Shown here: positions 26,656-35,485 of the stretch, one piece after another
Numbering within the stretch: the first letter of the stretch is position 1
Layout: each line of letters starts with the position of its first letter
Position numbers and translations under genes: made by a program
The notes under the pieces: generated by a model
The model's input: the letters and a program-made list of their open reading frames with translations, nothing else
Told to the model about the DNA's origin: nothing
Databases searched by the model: none
Assembly: GCA_025997795.1 (NCBI GenBank)
Contig: BNVB01000007.1
Coordinates: 1 to 53,792 of the forward strand
DNA: 53,792 bases
From: Spirochaetia bacterium
GTDB taxonomy: Bacteria; Spirochaetota; Spirochaetia; Treponematales; Breznakiellaceae
Reading direction: 5' to 3'

Positions 26656-28188
26656 ATGTGGACGTGGATTGTATATATAATCCTCCCTCTTGCCGGGTTG
26701 ACCTTTGGCTGGACTATAAGATGGCTATACGCCAGATTCCAACTGACAGCGTCGGAGCAGCGTGCCGAACGTATAAAACAGGATGCGATAAAAGAAGCTG
26801 AAGCTAAAAAGAAGGAGATACTTCTTGAAGCAAAAGAACAGGTTATCCGCGAACGGAACCAGCAAGAGAGGGAGACTCGGGAACGCAGGGCAGAGTTGCA
26901 GCGATACGAACGCCGTGTCGTGCAGAAAGAAGAGACCATAGAGAAAAAGACCACTCAGATCGAGAAAATTGAGCAGCAGTATGCCGATAAAACCCGGCAG
27001 CTTTCTGACCGGGAAGCGGAGTTAGACAAGGAAGAAGAACGGTACCGTAAGGAACTGGAACGGATTTCCGGTCTTACCGTGGACGAGGCCAAGGCCTTAA
27101 TCATTGCGGATCTGGAAAACGATGCCAAGCACGATGCCCAGGCCCTGGTCAACAAGATCGAACAGGAAGCCAACCTCACGGCAGAAAAAAAGGCCAAGGA
27201 TATTCTGGTAAGCTCTATCCAGCGGCTTGCTACGGAAGTAACCGGGGACGTAACGGTCGCCACGGTTACCCTGCCAAATGACGAGATGAAGGGCCGTATT
27301 ATCGGCCGGGAAGGCCGGAACATCCGGACCCTGGAAACCCTTACGGGGGTGGACATCATCATTGACGATACCCCGGAGGCGGTCGTTATTTCCTGCTTTG
27401 ACCCGGTACGGCGCGAAATTGCCAGGGTCAGCCTGGAACGCCTCATCGTGGACGGCCGTATCCATCCTGCCCGCATTGAGGAAGTGGTTTCCAAGGTAAG
27501 CAAGGATATTTCCCAAAAAATCTTTGAAGAAGGCGAAAAGGTGCTCTTTGATGTGGGTATCCATAACATCAGCCAGGATGCCATCCGTGCCCTGGGGCGG
27601 CTTCACTTCCGTACCAGTTACGGCCAGAATGTGTTGTCCCATTCCAGGGAAGTGGCGATCATTGCCGGAGTGCTGGCGGCGGAACTTGGGGTAAACCGGG
27701 ACCTTGCCAAGCGGGCGGCCCTGCTCCACGACATCGGCAAAGGGGCCGAATCCGATTCGGACCTGAACCATGCGGAAATTGGCATGGACATGGCCCGCAA
27801 GATGGGGGAAGATCCCCGGATTATCAATGCCGTGGGAAGCCACCATAACGACATAGAGCCGTCCTGTATCGAGTCGGTGCTGGTGCAGATTGCCGATGCA
27901 ATCAGTGCGGCCCGGCCCGGCGCCCGGAAAGAAACGCTGGACAACTACATTAAACGGCTGGAAAATCTGGAAGGAATCGCCACGGGCTTTAACGGCGTGG
28001 ACAAGGCATTTGCCATTCAGGCGGGCCGGGAACTAAGGATCATTGTTAATAATGAAACGGTTAACGACGACCAGTCCAGGTATCTGGCCAGGGATATAGC
28101 CAAAAAGATCGAAACAGATCTGCGCTATCCCGGCCGGATCAAGGTAACGATTATCCGGGAAACAAGGATTACCGAATACGCCCGATAA
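26656..28188 (+). CDS. rny: Ribonuclease Y
   Basis: 510 residues. One N-terminal membrane helix (about 4-24) is followed by a long charged coiled coil (about 30-180). A KH domain carries the GxxG loop in GRIIGREGRNIRTLE (about 215). The HD domain has HSREVAIIAGVLA and the catalytic HDIGKGAESD, then HHNDIEP. RNase Y starts mRNA decay at the membrane. The following ymdB gene 20 nt downstream is a commonly conserved neighbour. Start supported by AAGGGG at 6-nt spacing. Confidence 0.97.
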   Translation: MWTWIVYIILPLAGLTFGWTIRWLYARFQLTASEQRAERIKQDAIKEAEAKKKEILLEAKEQVIRERNQQERETRERRAELQRYERRVVQKEETIEKKTTQIEKIEQQYADKTRQLSDREAELDKEEERYRKELERISGLTVDEAKALIIADLENDAKHDAQALVNKIEQEANLTAEKKAKDILVSSIQRLATEVTGDVTVATVTLPNDEMKGRIIGREGRNIRTLETLTGVDIIIDDTPEAVVISCFDPVRREIARVSLERLIVDGRIHPARIEEVVSKVSKDISQKIFEEGEKVLFDVGIHNISQDAIRALGRLHFRTSYGQNVLSHSREVAIIAGVLAAELGVNRDLAKRAALLHDIGKGAESDSDLNHAEIGMDMARKMGEDPRIINAVGSHHNDIEPSCIESVLVQIADAISAARPGARKETLDNYIKRLENLEGIATGFNGVDKAFAIQAGRELRIIVNNETVNDDQSRYLARDIAKKIETDLRYPGRIKVTIIRETRITEYAR

Positions 28189-28207
28189 AACGTCTGGTAC
28201 GGCTCTT

Positions 28208-29098
28208 ATGGCGAATATACATCTGCGGGTCCTGATGATAGGCGATGTGGTGGGCGAGCCGGGGCTGACCGTTCTGGAACAGCGGCTTCCCGCCATCAAG
28301 AGCCGGCATCAGGCGGATCTTACCGTGGTAAACGGAGAAAACGCCGCCGGGGGTTTCGGCCTTACGGCAGAAACCCTGGACCGCATCCTGGCCGCCGGTG
28401 CAGACGTGGTCACCTCCGGCAACCACGTCTGGGAAAAGCGGGATTTCTGGCCCATACTGGAAGGGACCGCTGAGGGCGGCCTTCCGGTACTGCGGCCGGC
28501 AAATTATCCGTTTGGTTTGACTTTCCGGTCAAACCAAACAGGCCCGGAAAAACAGCTGCCTGCCATCCCCGGCACGGGAAAACTCCGGCTGGAGAAAAAC
28601 GGTCTCCCCATCCTGGTAATAAACCTCCAGGGCCGGGAACGGATGACCGCCATCGACTGTCCCTTCCGCTGTTTTGACCGCATTTTTGAAGAAGAGTCCG
28701 CCGAACTTTGGAACGGATGCCCCCCGTATATCATCGTAGATTTTCATGCTGAATCGACGGAAGAAAAAGAAGCCCTGGCTTACTACCTGGACGGCCGGGC
28801 AAGTATTGTTGCCGGAACCCACACCCATGTACCCACCGCCGATGAGCGGATTCTTCCCAAAGGAACAGCGTACATTACCGATCTGGGAATGACCGGGGCG
28901 GTGAACGGTGTTATCGGCATGGATACGCAAATCTGCCTGGATAGGGCCAGGACCCAGGTTCAGTACCGCATGGAATGTGCTCAGGGTGATCCGGACAATG
29001 AAGGACCAGACGGAAAAGCAGGTTTGGCTGTGGAAGGAATTATCGCAGAGCTGGACGGCCAGGGCAGGGCCGTCCGTATTGAACGGATACTTGCCTAA
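28208..29098 (+). CDS. ymdB: YmdB-family metallophosphoesterase
   Basis: 296 residues. Metal-binding motifs: MIGDVVGEPG, VVNGENAAGGFGL, SGNHVWEKRD, VDFHAESTEEKEA and GTHTHVPTADERILP, as in TIGR00282/YmdB, a cyclic-nucleotide (2',3'-cAMP-type) phosphodiesterase in Bacillus. It pairs with rny, as in many bacteria. After RPANYP, where the family usually runs directly into GTPGKG-like sequence, there is an extra stretch of about 18 residues, encoded in part by a perfect DNA palindrome (28510-28539). The SD is weak; coupling to rny is likely. The stop overlaps that of the convergent diguanylate cyclase gene. Confidence 0.92.
   Translation: MANIHLRVLMIGDVVGEPGLTVLEQRLPAIKSRHQADLTVVNGENAAGGFGLTAETLDRILAAGADVVTSGNHVWEKRDFWPILEGTAEGGLPVLRPANYPFGLTFRSNQTGPEKQLPAIPGTGKLRLEKNGLPILVINLQGRERMTAIDCPFRCFDRIFEEESAELWNGCPPYIIVDFHAESTEEKEALAYYLDGRASIVAGTHTHVPTADERILPKGTAYITDLGMTGAVNGVIGMDTQICLDRARTQVQYRMECAQGDPDNEGPDGKAGLAVEGIIAELDGQGRAVRIERILA
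28510..28539. repeat. Perfect 12-bp inverted repeat inside ymdB
   Basis: GTTTGGTTTGAC (28510-28521), loop TTTCCG, then GTCAAACCAAAC (28528-28539). It encodes FGLTFRSNQT in an insertion within the YmdB fold. Confidence 0.9.
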
Positions 29099-30591
29099 TC
29101 TTCGTAAAGAATTATCTGGTTCCTGCCCGATTCTTTTGCCTTGTAAAGGCCCTTGTCTGCCTTATCAATAAGGCTTTCCATGGTGCAATCCGGGAAGGAT
29201 GCAGCCAGACCGATACTTGCCGTACAAACAATTTTAATGCAGTTGTGTACACAGGGAGTTGCGGCAATAGATTCCCGGAGCCGTTCCGCCAGGTGCAGTA
29301 CATCAGCCTTGGTTGTTTCGGAAACAAGAACAACAAATTCTTCCCCGCCATAACGGGCCAAAAGGTCGTAGGAACGGAGGGTATTTTTCATTACGATGGC
29401 GGCATTTTTTAAGACCTCGTCTCCTGCCAGATGTCCGTAGGTATCGTTTACCTTTTTGAAAAAATCCAGGTCCAGGATCATCGTATAACAGGGGGTGTTA
29501 AAACGTTTGGACTTTTCCAGCACATTCTGGGACAGCTCCATAAAATGACGGCGGTTGTAAAGCCCCGTTAAGGCATCGGTATAGGCAAATTTTTCCAGCA
29601 CTTCGGCTTTGATGGTGGTGGTGTTGATCTTGTCCACCGCCAGGTAGAGATTTTTGTTTAAATCGTAGCGGATAAGCGAATTGGCCAGAAGCAGACTTAC
29701 GGAACCCAAAATTGAATCTTCATCGGTGTCAAAAGCCCGTTCTTCGATCCGCTCATACCCAACAAAACCCCACAAAAAATCTTTAAGAAAAATGGGTGCA
29801 TAGAGAACCGCGCCAATTCCCCGGGGAATCATGGCCTGAATTTCGCCGGGGGTATCCTTAACCAGTTTGTTGTAGTTTTTTCCTTCGTCTAACACTTCTT
29901 CCAGACCGGGCCAGGAATTAAGGGGCATATCCATGGTAAATTCTTCGCCCAGCGTTGCTTCTACTGCCTCGGTCCATTCATGGGTTTCTGTACAGCAGGA
30001 AGTTCCATCTACCATGTGATTTTTGTAAATGTATACCCTTGCCAGTCCCACGGTACGCCCTATAATTTCCAGACAGGACTGGAAGTATTCTTCAAATATT
30101 GAATCATCCGCATTAAGCAGTGTTTCGGTAACTTCAAACATACACTGGTAGAGTTCATCTTTCCGGGAAAGTTCCCTGGTAATATCGTTAATCCGGGCAT
30201 TAAGAAACTCCAGGGCTTTACCTTCTACAAGCTGACTGGTACCAAGTACAACCGGTTTCCCCTGGTTAAGGTAACTTTTCCCCATAAGCCGAATCCAGTT
30301 GTACTGTTTGTTCTTTTTATCCATTATCCGGCATTCTATATTGCCAATGGTACCGGGAACCTCCATCACCCTGGTCAGGGCGTTTTCCAATTCCTTCCGG
30401 TCTCCTTCATGTACCAGTTTTAGCAGTTCTTTAAGGGTTAAGCGTTTGGCCTCATCAAGACCCATGATCTTCCCGGCCTTTTCATCCAGGCTGATAGTAT
30501 CGGTAAGTTCCCACAGACCCAGCTCGTTATCATTGATCACATCCAAGAGAGCAAGTATACGCGAAGAAAAAAGTTTATCGCAGTGCTCCAC
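29095..30591 (-). CDS. Diguanylate cyclase with PAS-like and GAF-like sensory domains
   Basis: 498 residues from a GTG at 30591, which has GGGGG 5 nt upstream; a TTG at 30603 is an alternative. An N-terminal PAS-like region (about 15-135) and a GAF-like region (about 150-300) precede the GGDEF domain (about 330-498). The active site RYGGEEFVVLVSE is intact and the inhibitory site RSYD stands five residues before GGEEF, so product inhibition is expected. It makes cyclic di-GMP from GTP. No membrane segment is visible, so it senses a cytoplasmic signal. It follows the GerMN gene by about 15 nt, in the same unit. Confidence 0.92.
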   Translation of the reverse strand: MEHCDKLFSSRILALLDVINDNELGLWELTDTISLDEKAGKIMGLDEAKRLTLKELLKLVHEGDRKELENALTRVMEVPGTIGNIECRIMDKKNKQYNWIRLMGKSYLNQGKPVVLGTSQLVEGKALEFLNARINDITRELSRKDELYQCMFEVTETLLNADDSIFEEYFQSCLEIIGRTVGLARVYIYKNHMVDGTSCCTETHEWTEAVEATLGEEFTMDMPLNSWPGLEEVLDEGKNYNKLVKDTPGEIQAMIPRGIGAVLYAPIFLKDFLWGFVGYERIEERAFDTDEDSILGSVSLLLANSLIRYDLNKNLYLAVDKINTTTIKAEVLEKFAYTDALTGLYNRRHFMELSQNVLEKSKRFNTPCYTMILDLDFFKKVNDTYGHLAGDEVLKNAAIVMKNTLRSYDLLARYGGEEFVVLVSETTKADVLHLAERLRESIAATPCVHNCIKIVCTASIGLAASFPDCTMESLIDKADKGLYKAKESGRNQIILYED

Positions 30592-30606
30592 AGTAACCCC
30601 CAAACC

Positions 30607-31356
30607 TCAAAGCATATTCCGGCTTACCGGACTTCCAATCCAGATGCCCTCACCAAGATAATCAATACGCTTTCCATCAATCAGGATTTGCACATCCTTG
30701 ACATTGTTAAATTCCGTAGCGGTCAAAATTATCTGCCGCCGTTGACCTGCATAACCCTCTACTCCATAGGTGTTAAAAAGAAAATCTTCGCTAAAACTGA
30801 CATAGGCGGTACTGCCCCGGACAACAGCATTAAGTATCTTTACATTCTTTGGAATCAGGGAAATAAACCCCTGTTTTTCCTCTTCCGTAGAAGGCCCCCT
30901 CATAAGCGATTCCATAACATCCTGTAAAGGACGATCACTGGCTGGGAGGTCCCGTTTTACTTTGGTCCACAGGATTGTTCCGGTATTGTCTACCTTCATA
31001 AGGTAGACAAGCCGTTCCACCGTTTTTGTTTGATTCGGCGTAACCTGGCCGGACCCTTCACCAGCGCCGGCATTGGTGCCGTCACTGGTAACGCCACTTC
31101 CCGCACCGGGGTCTTCCGTGCTGCTGTTAGATGCCGTTTTCCCGGTACCCGTTAACTGTTGGATACGCTCGTTCAGGTCACCTGCCTGTTCCGGTTCGTC
31201 CCCGCCGGGACTGCCAATGGACAAGCGATCCAATACCTGGGTTCCCCGGAGAGTACCTTTGATACTTTCCAGGTTCAGCATAAAGAGCAGCGTTACCCCA
31301 ATAAAAAATGCCAGCCAGAAAAGGAGCCACCCTCCCCCTGCCTTTTTTCCAGCCAT
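30607..31356 (-). CDS. Membrane-anchored GerMN-domain protein
   Basis: 249 residues. An N-terminal helix (about 10-30, GWLLFWLAFFIGVTLLFML) anchors the protein. A Gly/Ser/Thr/Asn-rich linker (about 60-105) leads to a GerMN domain (about 110-245): LVYLMKVDNTGTILWTKVKR cut as LVYLMKVDNTG and TILWTKVKR; MRGPSTEEEKQGFISLIP; AYVSFSEDFLFN; VQILIDG. GerMN domains occur in spore germination proteins and in envelope proteins of non-sporulating bacteria, where they are thought to bind peptidoglycan or other cell-wall ligands. Function here is unknown. First gene of a unit with the diguanylate cyclase. A TAGTAT box lies 6 nt before the ATG. Confidence 0.82.
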   Translation of the reverse strand: MAGKKAGGGWLLFWLAFFIGVTLLFMLNLESIKGTLRGTQVLDRLSIGSPGGDEPEQAGDLNERIQQLTGTGKTASNSSTEDPGAGSGVTSDGTNAGAGEGSGQVTPNQTKTVERLVYLMKVDNTGTILWTKVKRDLPASDRPLQDVMESLMRGPSTEEEKQGFISLIPKNVKILNAVVRGSTAYVSFSEDFLFNTYGVEGYAGQRRQIILTATEFNNVKDVQILIDGKRIDYLGEGIWIGSPVSRNML

Positions 31357-31362
31357 TTTACC

Positions 31363-31392
31363 ATACTACCCCCGCTCCAGGTATCTCGTCAA
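31363..31392 (-). promoter_or_regulatory. Promoter of the GerMN gene, leaderless spacing
   Basis: TTGACG (31392-31387), an 18-bp spacer and TAGTAT (31368-31363) on the minus strand. TAGTAT ends 6 nt before the ATG at 31356. Confidence 0.55.
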
Positions 31393-31423
31393 TGACCTAA
31401 TTTCTCTATACACTAAAAAAGTC

Positions 31424-32182
31424 ATGCTTAGGGGTCTCGTACGGCGGCTGGACAGTACAGGCAGGTATTTTACCTTTTTGGGGGAACTTGGACGAAGCGC
31501 CATCCGGCCTCCATTCAGGTGGGGGCGGGTCTTTTCTGAAATAGAACAGCTTGGCATTAACTCGGTAGTGATTATCCTGCTTTCCGGCGCCGCCATAGGT
31601 ATGATCTTTGCCCTCCAGCTGGTGGAAATACTCCAGCTCTTTGGCGCAGAAATAGGCGCCGGGGCGGTAACTGCCCTGGCCCTGTCCCGGGAAATGGCCC
31701 CCATGATTACCACCCTAATGCTGATTGGCAAAAACGGTTCGGCCATGGCGGCGGAACTTGGAACCATGAAGGTAACCGAACAGATCGATGCCATGGAGAC
31801 CATGTCGGTCAGCGTTGTTCAATACCTGGTTCTGCCCAAGGTGCTGGCATCGCTTCTGGTTTTTCCCACCCTCACGCTTTTGGCTAATGTAATTGGCGTC
31901 CTGGGGGCCTATGGCATTTCGGTATACCTCTATGCCATCGATTCTGCCAGTTACCTGGATTATATGTTCGAGGTACTCATTCCCATGGACATTATCAGCG
32001 GACTTATAAAAGCCCTGATAATGGGTTTTATTACCGCCACCATCTGCTGTTTCTGCGGACTTAATACCACCCAGGGAGCCAAGGGAGTGGGAAGCAGCGC
32101 CAACAAGGCAGTGGTGGTTTCTTCCGTATCAATTCTGGTGGCGGATTATATTCTGGCAACGCTGATGATGAGGCTCTTTTGA
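31424..32182 (+). CDS. mlaE: Phospholipid ABC transporter permease MlaE
   Basis: 252 residues from the ATG at 31424. The longer open frame upstream is antisense to the GerMN gene and not used. MlaE/YrbE marks: INSVVIILLSGAAIGMIFAL cut as INSVVIILLSG and AAIGMIFAL; REMAPMITTLMLIGKNGSAM; AELGTMKVTEQIDAMETM, the conserved coupling segment. It is the membrane subunit of an Mla-type lipid transporter between membranes. No SD precedes the ATG; TATACACT lies about 9-11 nt upstream, so the leader is very short or absent. Confidence 0.92.
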   Translation: MLRGLVRRLDSTGRYFTFLGELGRSAIRPPFRWGRVFSEIEQLGINSVVIILLSGAAIGMIFALQLVEILQLFGAEIGAGAVTALALSREMAPMITTLMLIGKNGSAMAAELGTMKVTEQIDAMETMSVSVVQYLVLPKVLASLLVFPTLTLLANVIGVLGAYGISVYLYAIDSASYLDYMFEVLIPMDIISGLIKALIMGFITATICCFCGLNTTQGAKGVGSSANKAVVVSSVSILVADYILATLMMRLF

Positions 32183-33006
32183 TGAAAAAAGACGCAGCAT
32201 CCATTCCAATCCCCGCAGCACCCATTCCAGTCCCTGCGGCACCCATTCCAGTCCCCGCCACTATTATCCGTACAGAAAATCTGTCCATAACTTTGGGGGA
32301 AAACCAGGTAATCCAGGATGTATCCCTTTCCATTCCGGAAAAATCGATATTTGCCATCATTGGCCAGAGCGGGACGGGGAAAAGTGTTTTGGTCAAAACA
32401 ATAATTGGGATGATCCCGCCCAACTCGGGCCGCATTTGGTTTAGAGATACGGAACTAACTGCCCTTTCCCCCCAGAGGATGAACCGGATACGGCAAAGCT
32501 TTGGTTATGCCTTTCAAAACGCCGCACTTTTTGATTCCATGACGGTGGCAGAAAATCTGGCCTTTCCTTTGGAGGAAGTACTGGGCCTTAAAAACAGTAA
32601 AGAAATACAAAACCGGGTCAGGGAGCTTCTTGAATGGATCGGACTTCCCGGTATAGAATCAATGCAGCCCGATGAATTATCCGGCGGTATGCGGAAACGT
32701 GTCGGCGTAGCAAGAGCACTGGCCGCCAATCCCCAGGTGCTTTTTTTTGACGAACCCACCACGGGCTTAGATCCGGTTTTGTCGGAGACGATCAACAACA
32801 TGGTAGTGCGGGTTAACAGGGAACTGGGCATAACCTGTGTGGTGATCACCCATGATATACCGGCGGCATTCCGCATAGCGGATTATATAGCTTTTCTGGA
32901 CCAGGGTTATATTATTGCCGGCGGAAAACCGGCAGATATAGCCCTGTCGGAACATCCTCTGGTAAAGGACTTTTTACGAATATCTTTTAATAAGCTGGGA
33001 TCATGA
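32182..33006 (+). CDS. mlaF: Phospholipid ABC transporter ATPase MlaF, with repeat-coded N-terminus
   Basis: 274 residues from the ATG at 32182, which overlaps the mlaE stop (TGATG) and follows GATGAGG. Residues about 3-27 (DAASIPIPAAPIPVPAAPIP) are coded by the 21-bp DNA repeat in its reverse orientation and are absent from normal MlaF proteins. The ATPase domain is complete: Walker A GQSGTGKS, signature LSGGMRKRVGVARAL, Walker B VLFFDEPTTGLD, and the switch His in VVITHDI. It drives lipid movement with MlaE and MlaD. Confidence 0.93.
   Translation: MKKDAASIPIPAAPIPVPAAPIPVPATIIRTENLSITLGENQVIQDVSLSIPEKSIFAIIGQSGTGKSVLVKTIIGMIPPNSGRIWFRDTELTALSPQRMNRIRQSFGYAFQNAALFDSMTVAENLAFPLEEVLGLKNSKEIQNRVRELLEWIGLPGIESMQPDELSGGMRKRVGVARALAANPQVLFFDEPTTGLDPVLSETINNMVVRVNRELGITCVVITHDIPAAFRIADYIAFLDQGYIIAGGKPADIALSEHPLVKDFLRISFNKLGS
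32193..32258. repeat. 21-bp dispersed repeat, locus 3 (5' end of mlaF, reverse orientation)
   Basis: (C/T)GC(A/G)GCA(T/C)CCATTCCA units start at 32193, 32214 and 32235, with a partial copy at 32256, exactly 21 bp apart. They encode (A/P)IP(I/V)PAA. Confidence 0.9.
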
Positions 33007-34406
33007 AAACATCGCGGTATATAAAAATAGGCCTCTTTTTTATCCTGCTGGGCGGTGCGGGAATTTCGTATATGGTTATGGCAGCCAATGGTTTTTCTAC
33101 CTTTAATACCAGACTTTACGAAGTAACCATGCACGATGCCACAGGACTTTCTACCCGTTCCCGGGTATATATGGCGGGAGTTCCCATAGGAAAAGTAGAC
33201 AGTATAACCCTGGAGGGAAATTCCGCCCGGCTTACCCTGGCCATCCTAAAGGACGTGGAAATCCGGGAGAATGCCCGCCTGGCCCGCCGGGCTTCTTCCA
33301 TATTGGGTACTTCCATGTTAACCCTGGAACCAGGCACGTCCCTTACGCCGATTATTCCGCCGGGGGGCAAAATCAGTTCGGGCAGGGAAGGCACGGACAT
33401 GATGGACATGGCCGCCCAGCTTGGCCAGGATGTATCCGGCATACTGCGGGAATTTCAGCAAAACCACATGGCCCTTCTGGCAACTTCGCTGGAAACCTTT
33501 AATGCCATTAGCTCAAAAATAAATGCCCGTACCGATGAAGAACTGGACCGTGTTTCCCGCATTCTGGAATCTGCCGCCCTTATAACAGAACGAACCGAAT
33601 GGCTCCTGGCCGCCAGGGAAGAGGACATAAGTGTTTCCATACTGGAAGTACGGATGGCCCTGGAAAATATCCGCAAAGCCTCGGACGAAATTGCCGGCGG
33701 CAGGGGAACCATAGGCCAGGTGATTTATGATGACAGGCTTTACAATTCGCTCCTTTCCACGGTGGAAGAAACGGAAAAAGCGGTGGTAAAACTACAGTCG
33801 GTATTGGACGGCGCAGGAAGTTTTATTAACCGCGCCAACAGCGTGGGCATTCTGGTAGATTCCCGGGCCAACTATGGTTTTAACAGCAGGAATGTCCGGG
33901 CAGGGGCCTCGCTCCGGCTGGAACCCGCATCGGGAGACCGCTGGTACCGTGTCGGGGTAAACGGCGCCCCCGAAGGGGTTAGCATTAGAACCGTCACTAC
34001 CACATCGGGAACCGTTACCAGTTACGAAGATAAAACTGAAACCAGGTACAGCTTTTCGGTGGATGCCGAATTGGCCCGCCGCTTTGGCATTGTCACCGTC
34101 CGCGGGGGGCTCCTGGAAAGTACCGCCGGTTTTGGGGTGGATATCCAGCCCCTGCGGCAAATTGCCCTTTCCGGGGAGCTGTTTAATTTCCGCAATGGTT
34201 ACTACCCCAATCTGCGGGGATCCGTTACGGTTTACCCCTTCTTTGATCCCGATGCGGATAATCCCCTTAGCTGGATCTATTTGAATGCGGGGATCTACGA
34301 TGCCCTAAATAAAAACAGGGATTTTTTCCTGGGCGGCGGGGTCCGCTTTAGCGACCGGGATGTAAAAAGCCTTGTGGGCCTGGCCGCCACTGCCGTTACG
34401 CAGTAG
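33003..34406 (+). CDS. mlaD: MlaD/Mce-domain lipid-binding protein
   Basis: 467 residues. One N-terminal membrane helix (about 6-28), then an MCE domain (about 38-115: YEVTMHDATGLSTRSRVYMAG cut as YEVTMHDATGL and STRSRVYMAG; VPIGKVDSI). A helical part (about 140-275) follows, then a C-terminal beta-rich region (about 285-467) with VGVNGAPEGVSIRTV and LNAGIYDALNKNRDFFLG, which resembles an outer-membrane-type barrel end seen in some spirochaete Mce proteins; that last point is tentative. It begins with an ATGA overlap with mlaF and ends the operon at a bidirectional terminator. It probably binds and hands over phospholipids in the periplasm. Confidence 0.88.
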   Translation: MKTSRYIKIGLFFILLGGAGISYMVMAANGFSTFNTRLYEVTMHDATGLSTRSRVYMAGVPIGKVDSITLEGNSARLTLAILKDVEIRENARLARRASSILGTSMLTLEPGTSLTPIIPPGGKISSGREGTDMMDMAAQLGQDVSGILREFQQNHMALLATSLETFNAISSKINARTDEELDRVSRILESAALITERTEWLLAAREEDISVSILEVRMALENIRKASDEIAGGRGTIGQVIYDDRLYNSLLSTVEETEKAVVKLQSVLDGAGSFINRANSVGILVDSRANYGFNSRNVRAGASLRLEPASGDRWYRVGVNGAPEGVSIRTVTTTSGTVTSYEDKTETRYSFSVDAELARRFGIVTVRGGLLESTAGFGVDIQPLRQIALSGELFNFRNGYYPNLRGSVTVYPFFDPDADNPLSWIYLNAGIYDALNKNRDFFLGGGVRFSDRDVKSLVGLAATAVTQ

Positions 34407-34436
34407 CTTTTAGGGCGGGCAAAAAAACAGGACAAA

Positions 34437-34469
34437 AAAAACGGCCTTGACTTGTGTCAAGGCCGTTTT
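34437..34469. terminator. Bidirectional terminator between mlaD and the sugar ABC operon
   Basis: AAACGGCCTTGAC, a TTGT loop and GTCAAGGCCGTTT form a perfect stem with A run on the left and T run on the right, so it can stop transcription from both converging operons. Confidence 0.93.
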
Positions 34470-34482
34470 CTAAAAAAGCAGC

Positions 34483-35472
34483 TTAGTAAGCCGACTTGGG
34501 ATTATAGAACTGCCGGACATTGTTTTTGTCAACAACACCGGAAGGAATAACCACCTGGGTGTATCTGGTAGCGGTGTGGAAACCATCGCTCTTAAAGCCC
34601 CGGGCTACGTCCGCGGCATAATTGATGCCGTCACGGATCATGGTGGGGTTGTAGAGGGTGGTGGCGCGAACCAGGGGGTTCCCGTCCATGATCATCTTGT
34701 ATACAACCTTGGAACCGGCGCCGCCCAGAACGATCTTAATATCGGTCCGGCCCGATTCTTTAATGGCCTGCATAACACCGGTAATAACATCGTCATCCTG
34801 GCAGAATACCGCATCGATCTTGGGATACCGCTGGAGGAAGGTTTCCATAATCCGCAGTCCGTCCTGAACCGACCAGTTGGCAAATTCATACCTGTTGCCG
34901 CCCAAGAGGTTCCGCAGGGAACGTTCTTTGTTCATTTCTGCAAAAAACGCATTCATCCGTTCGGTGTCAATAACTACCGGCATACCACCCATGGCTACAT
35001 AATTGGTAAGCCCTTCCGCTTTCATGGTGGCGGCAAGCCATTGTCCGGAATACCGGCCCAGACCAGGATTGTCCCCGGCCAGGTCTACATAACCAAAGGA
35101 TTTATCGTCAAGACCGCGGTCTACAACGATACATTTAATACCTTGGGAATGAAGCCGTTTTACCGGAGCAGTAAGCGGGCCCGATTCATGGGGAAGGATT
35201 ACCAGAATATTCATGCCCCAGGCACGAAGATTTTCTACATCGCTGACCTGTTGGGTTGCATTGGCAGAGTGAACTACCCGGAACTGAACGGTATTACCAA
35301 CAGTTTTCTTAAGTTCCTTGACTGTTTCATCGGCCCACCAGCCAATACCGCCGGTCCAGCCGTGATCCGCAGTGGGTACTGCGATACCAATCTTGATGGG
35401 TTGTGCCCTTTGACCAAATGCCAAACCGCACACCATGAGTGCAATGAAAAGAACCACAAACAGTTTTTTCAT
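34483..35472 (-). CDS. Sugar ABC transporter substrate-binding protein
   Basis: 329 residues from the ATG at 35472, which follows GGAGG at 8-nt spacing. The signal peptide MKKLFVVLFIALMVCGLAFG ends at a plain AFG cleavage site with no lipobox Cys, so it is a free periplasmic protein. The mature part is a type I periplasmic-binding fold of the RbsB/Peripla_BP_4 family: IKIGIAVPTADHGWTGGIGW, NILVILPHESG, VDRGLDDKSFGYV, IDAVFCQDDDVITGVMQAI given as IDAVFCQDDD and VITGVMQAI. The sugar is unknown. It is the last gene of a five-gene operon with a dehydrogenase and an isomerase. Confidence 0.9.
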   Translation of the reverse strand: MKKLFVVLFIALMVCGLAFGQRAQPIKIGIAVPTADHGWTGGIGWWADETVKELKKTVGNTVQFRVVHSANATQQVSDVENLRAWGMNILVILPHESGPLTAPVKRLHSQGIKCIVVDRGLDDKSFGYVDLAGDNPGLGRYSGQWLAATMKAEGLTNYVAMGGMPVVIDTERMNAFFAEMNKERSLRNLLGGNRYEFANWSVQDGLRIMETFLQRYPKIDAVFCQDDDVITGVMQAIKESGRTDIKIVLGGAGSKVVYKMIMDGNPLVRATTLYNPTMIRDGINYAADVARGFKSDGFHTATRYTQVVIPSGVVDKNNVRQFYNPKSAY

Positions 35473-35485
35473 TCTTTCGCCTCCG

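Noticed and set aside
26559..26954. N-terminal extension of proA in the longer open frame
   Set aside because: It would cross the rny promoter and the start of rny and give a protein much longer than the ProA family.
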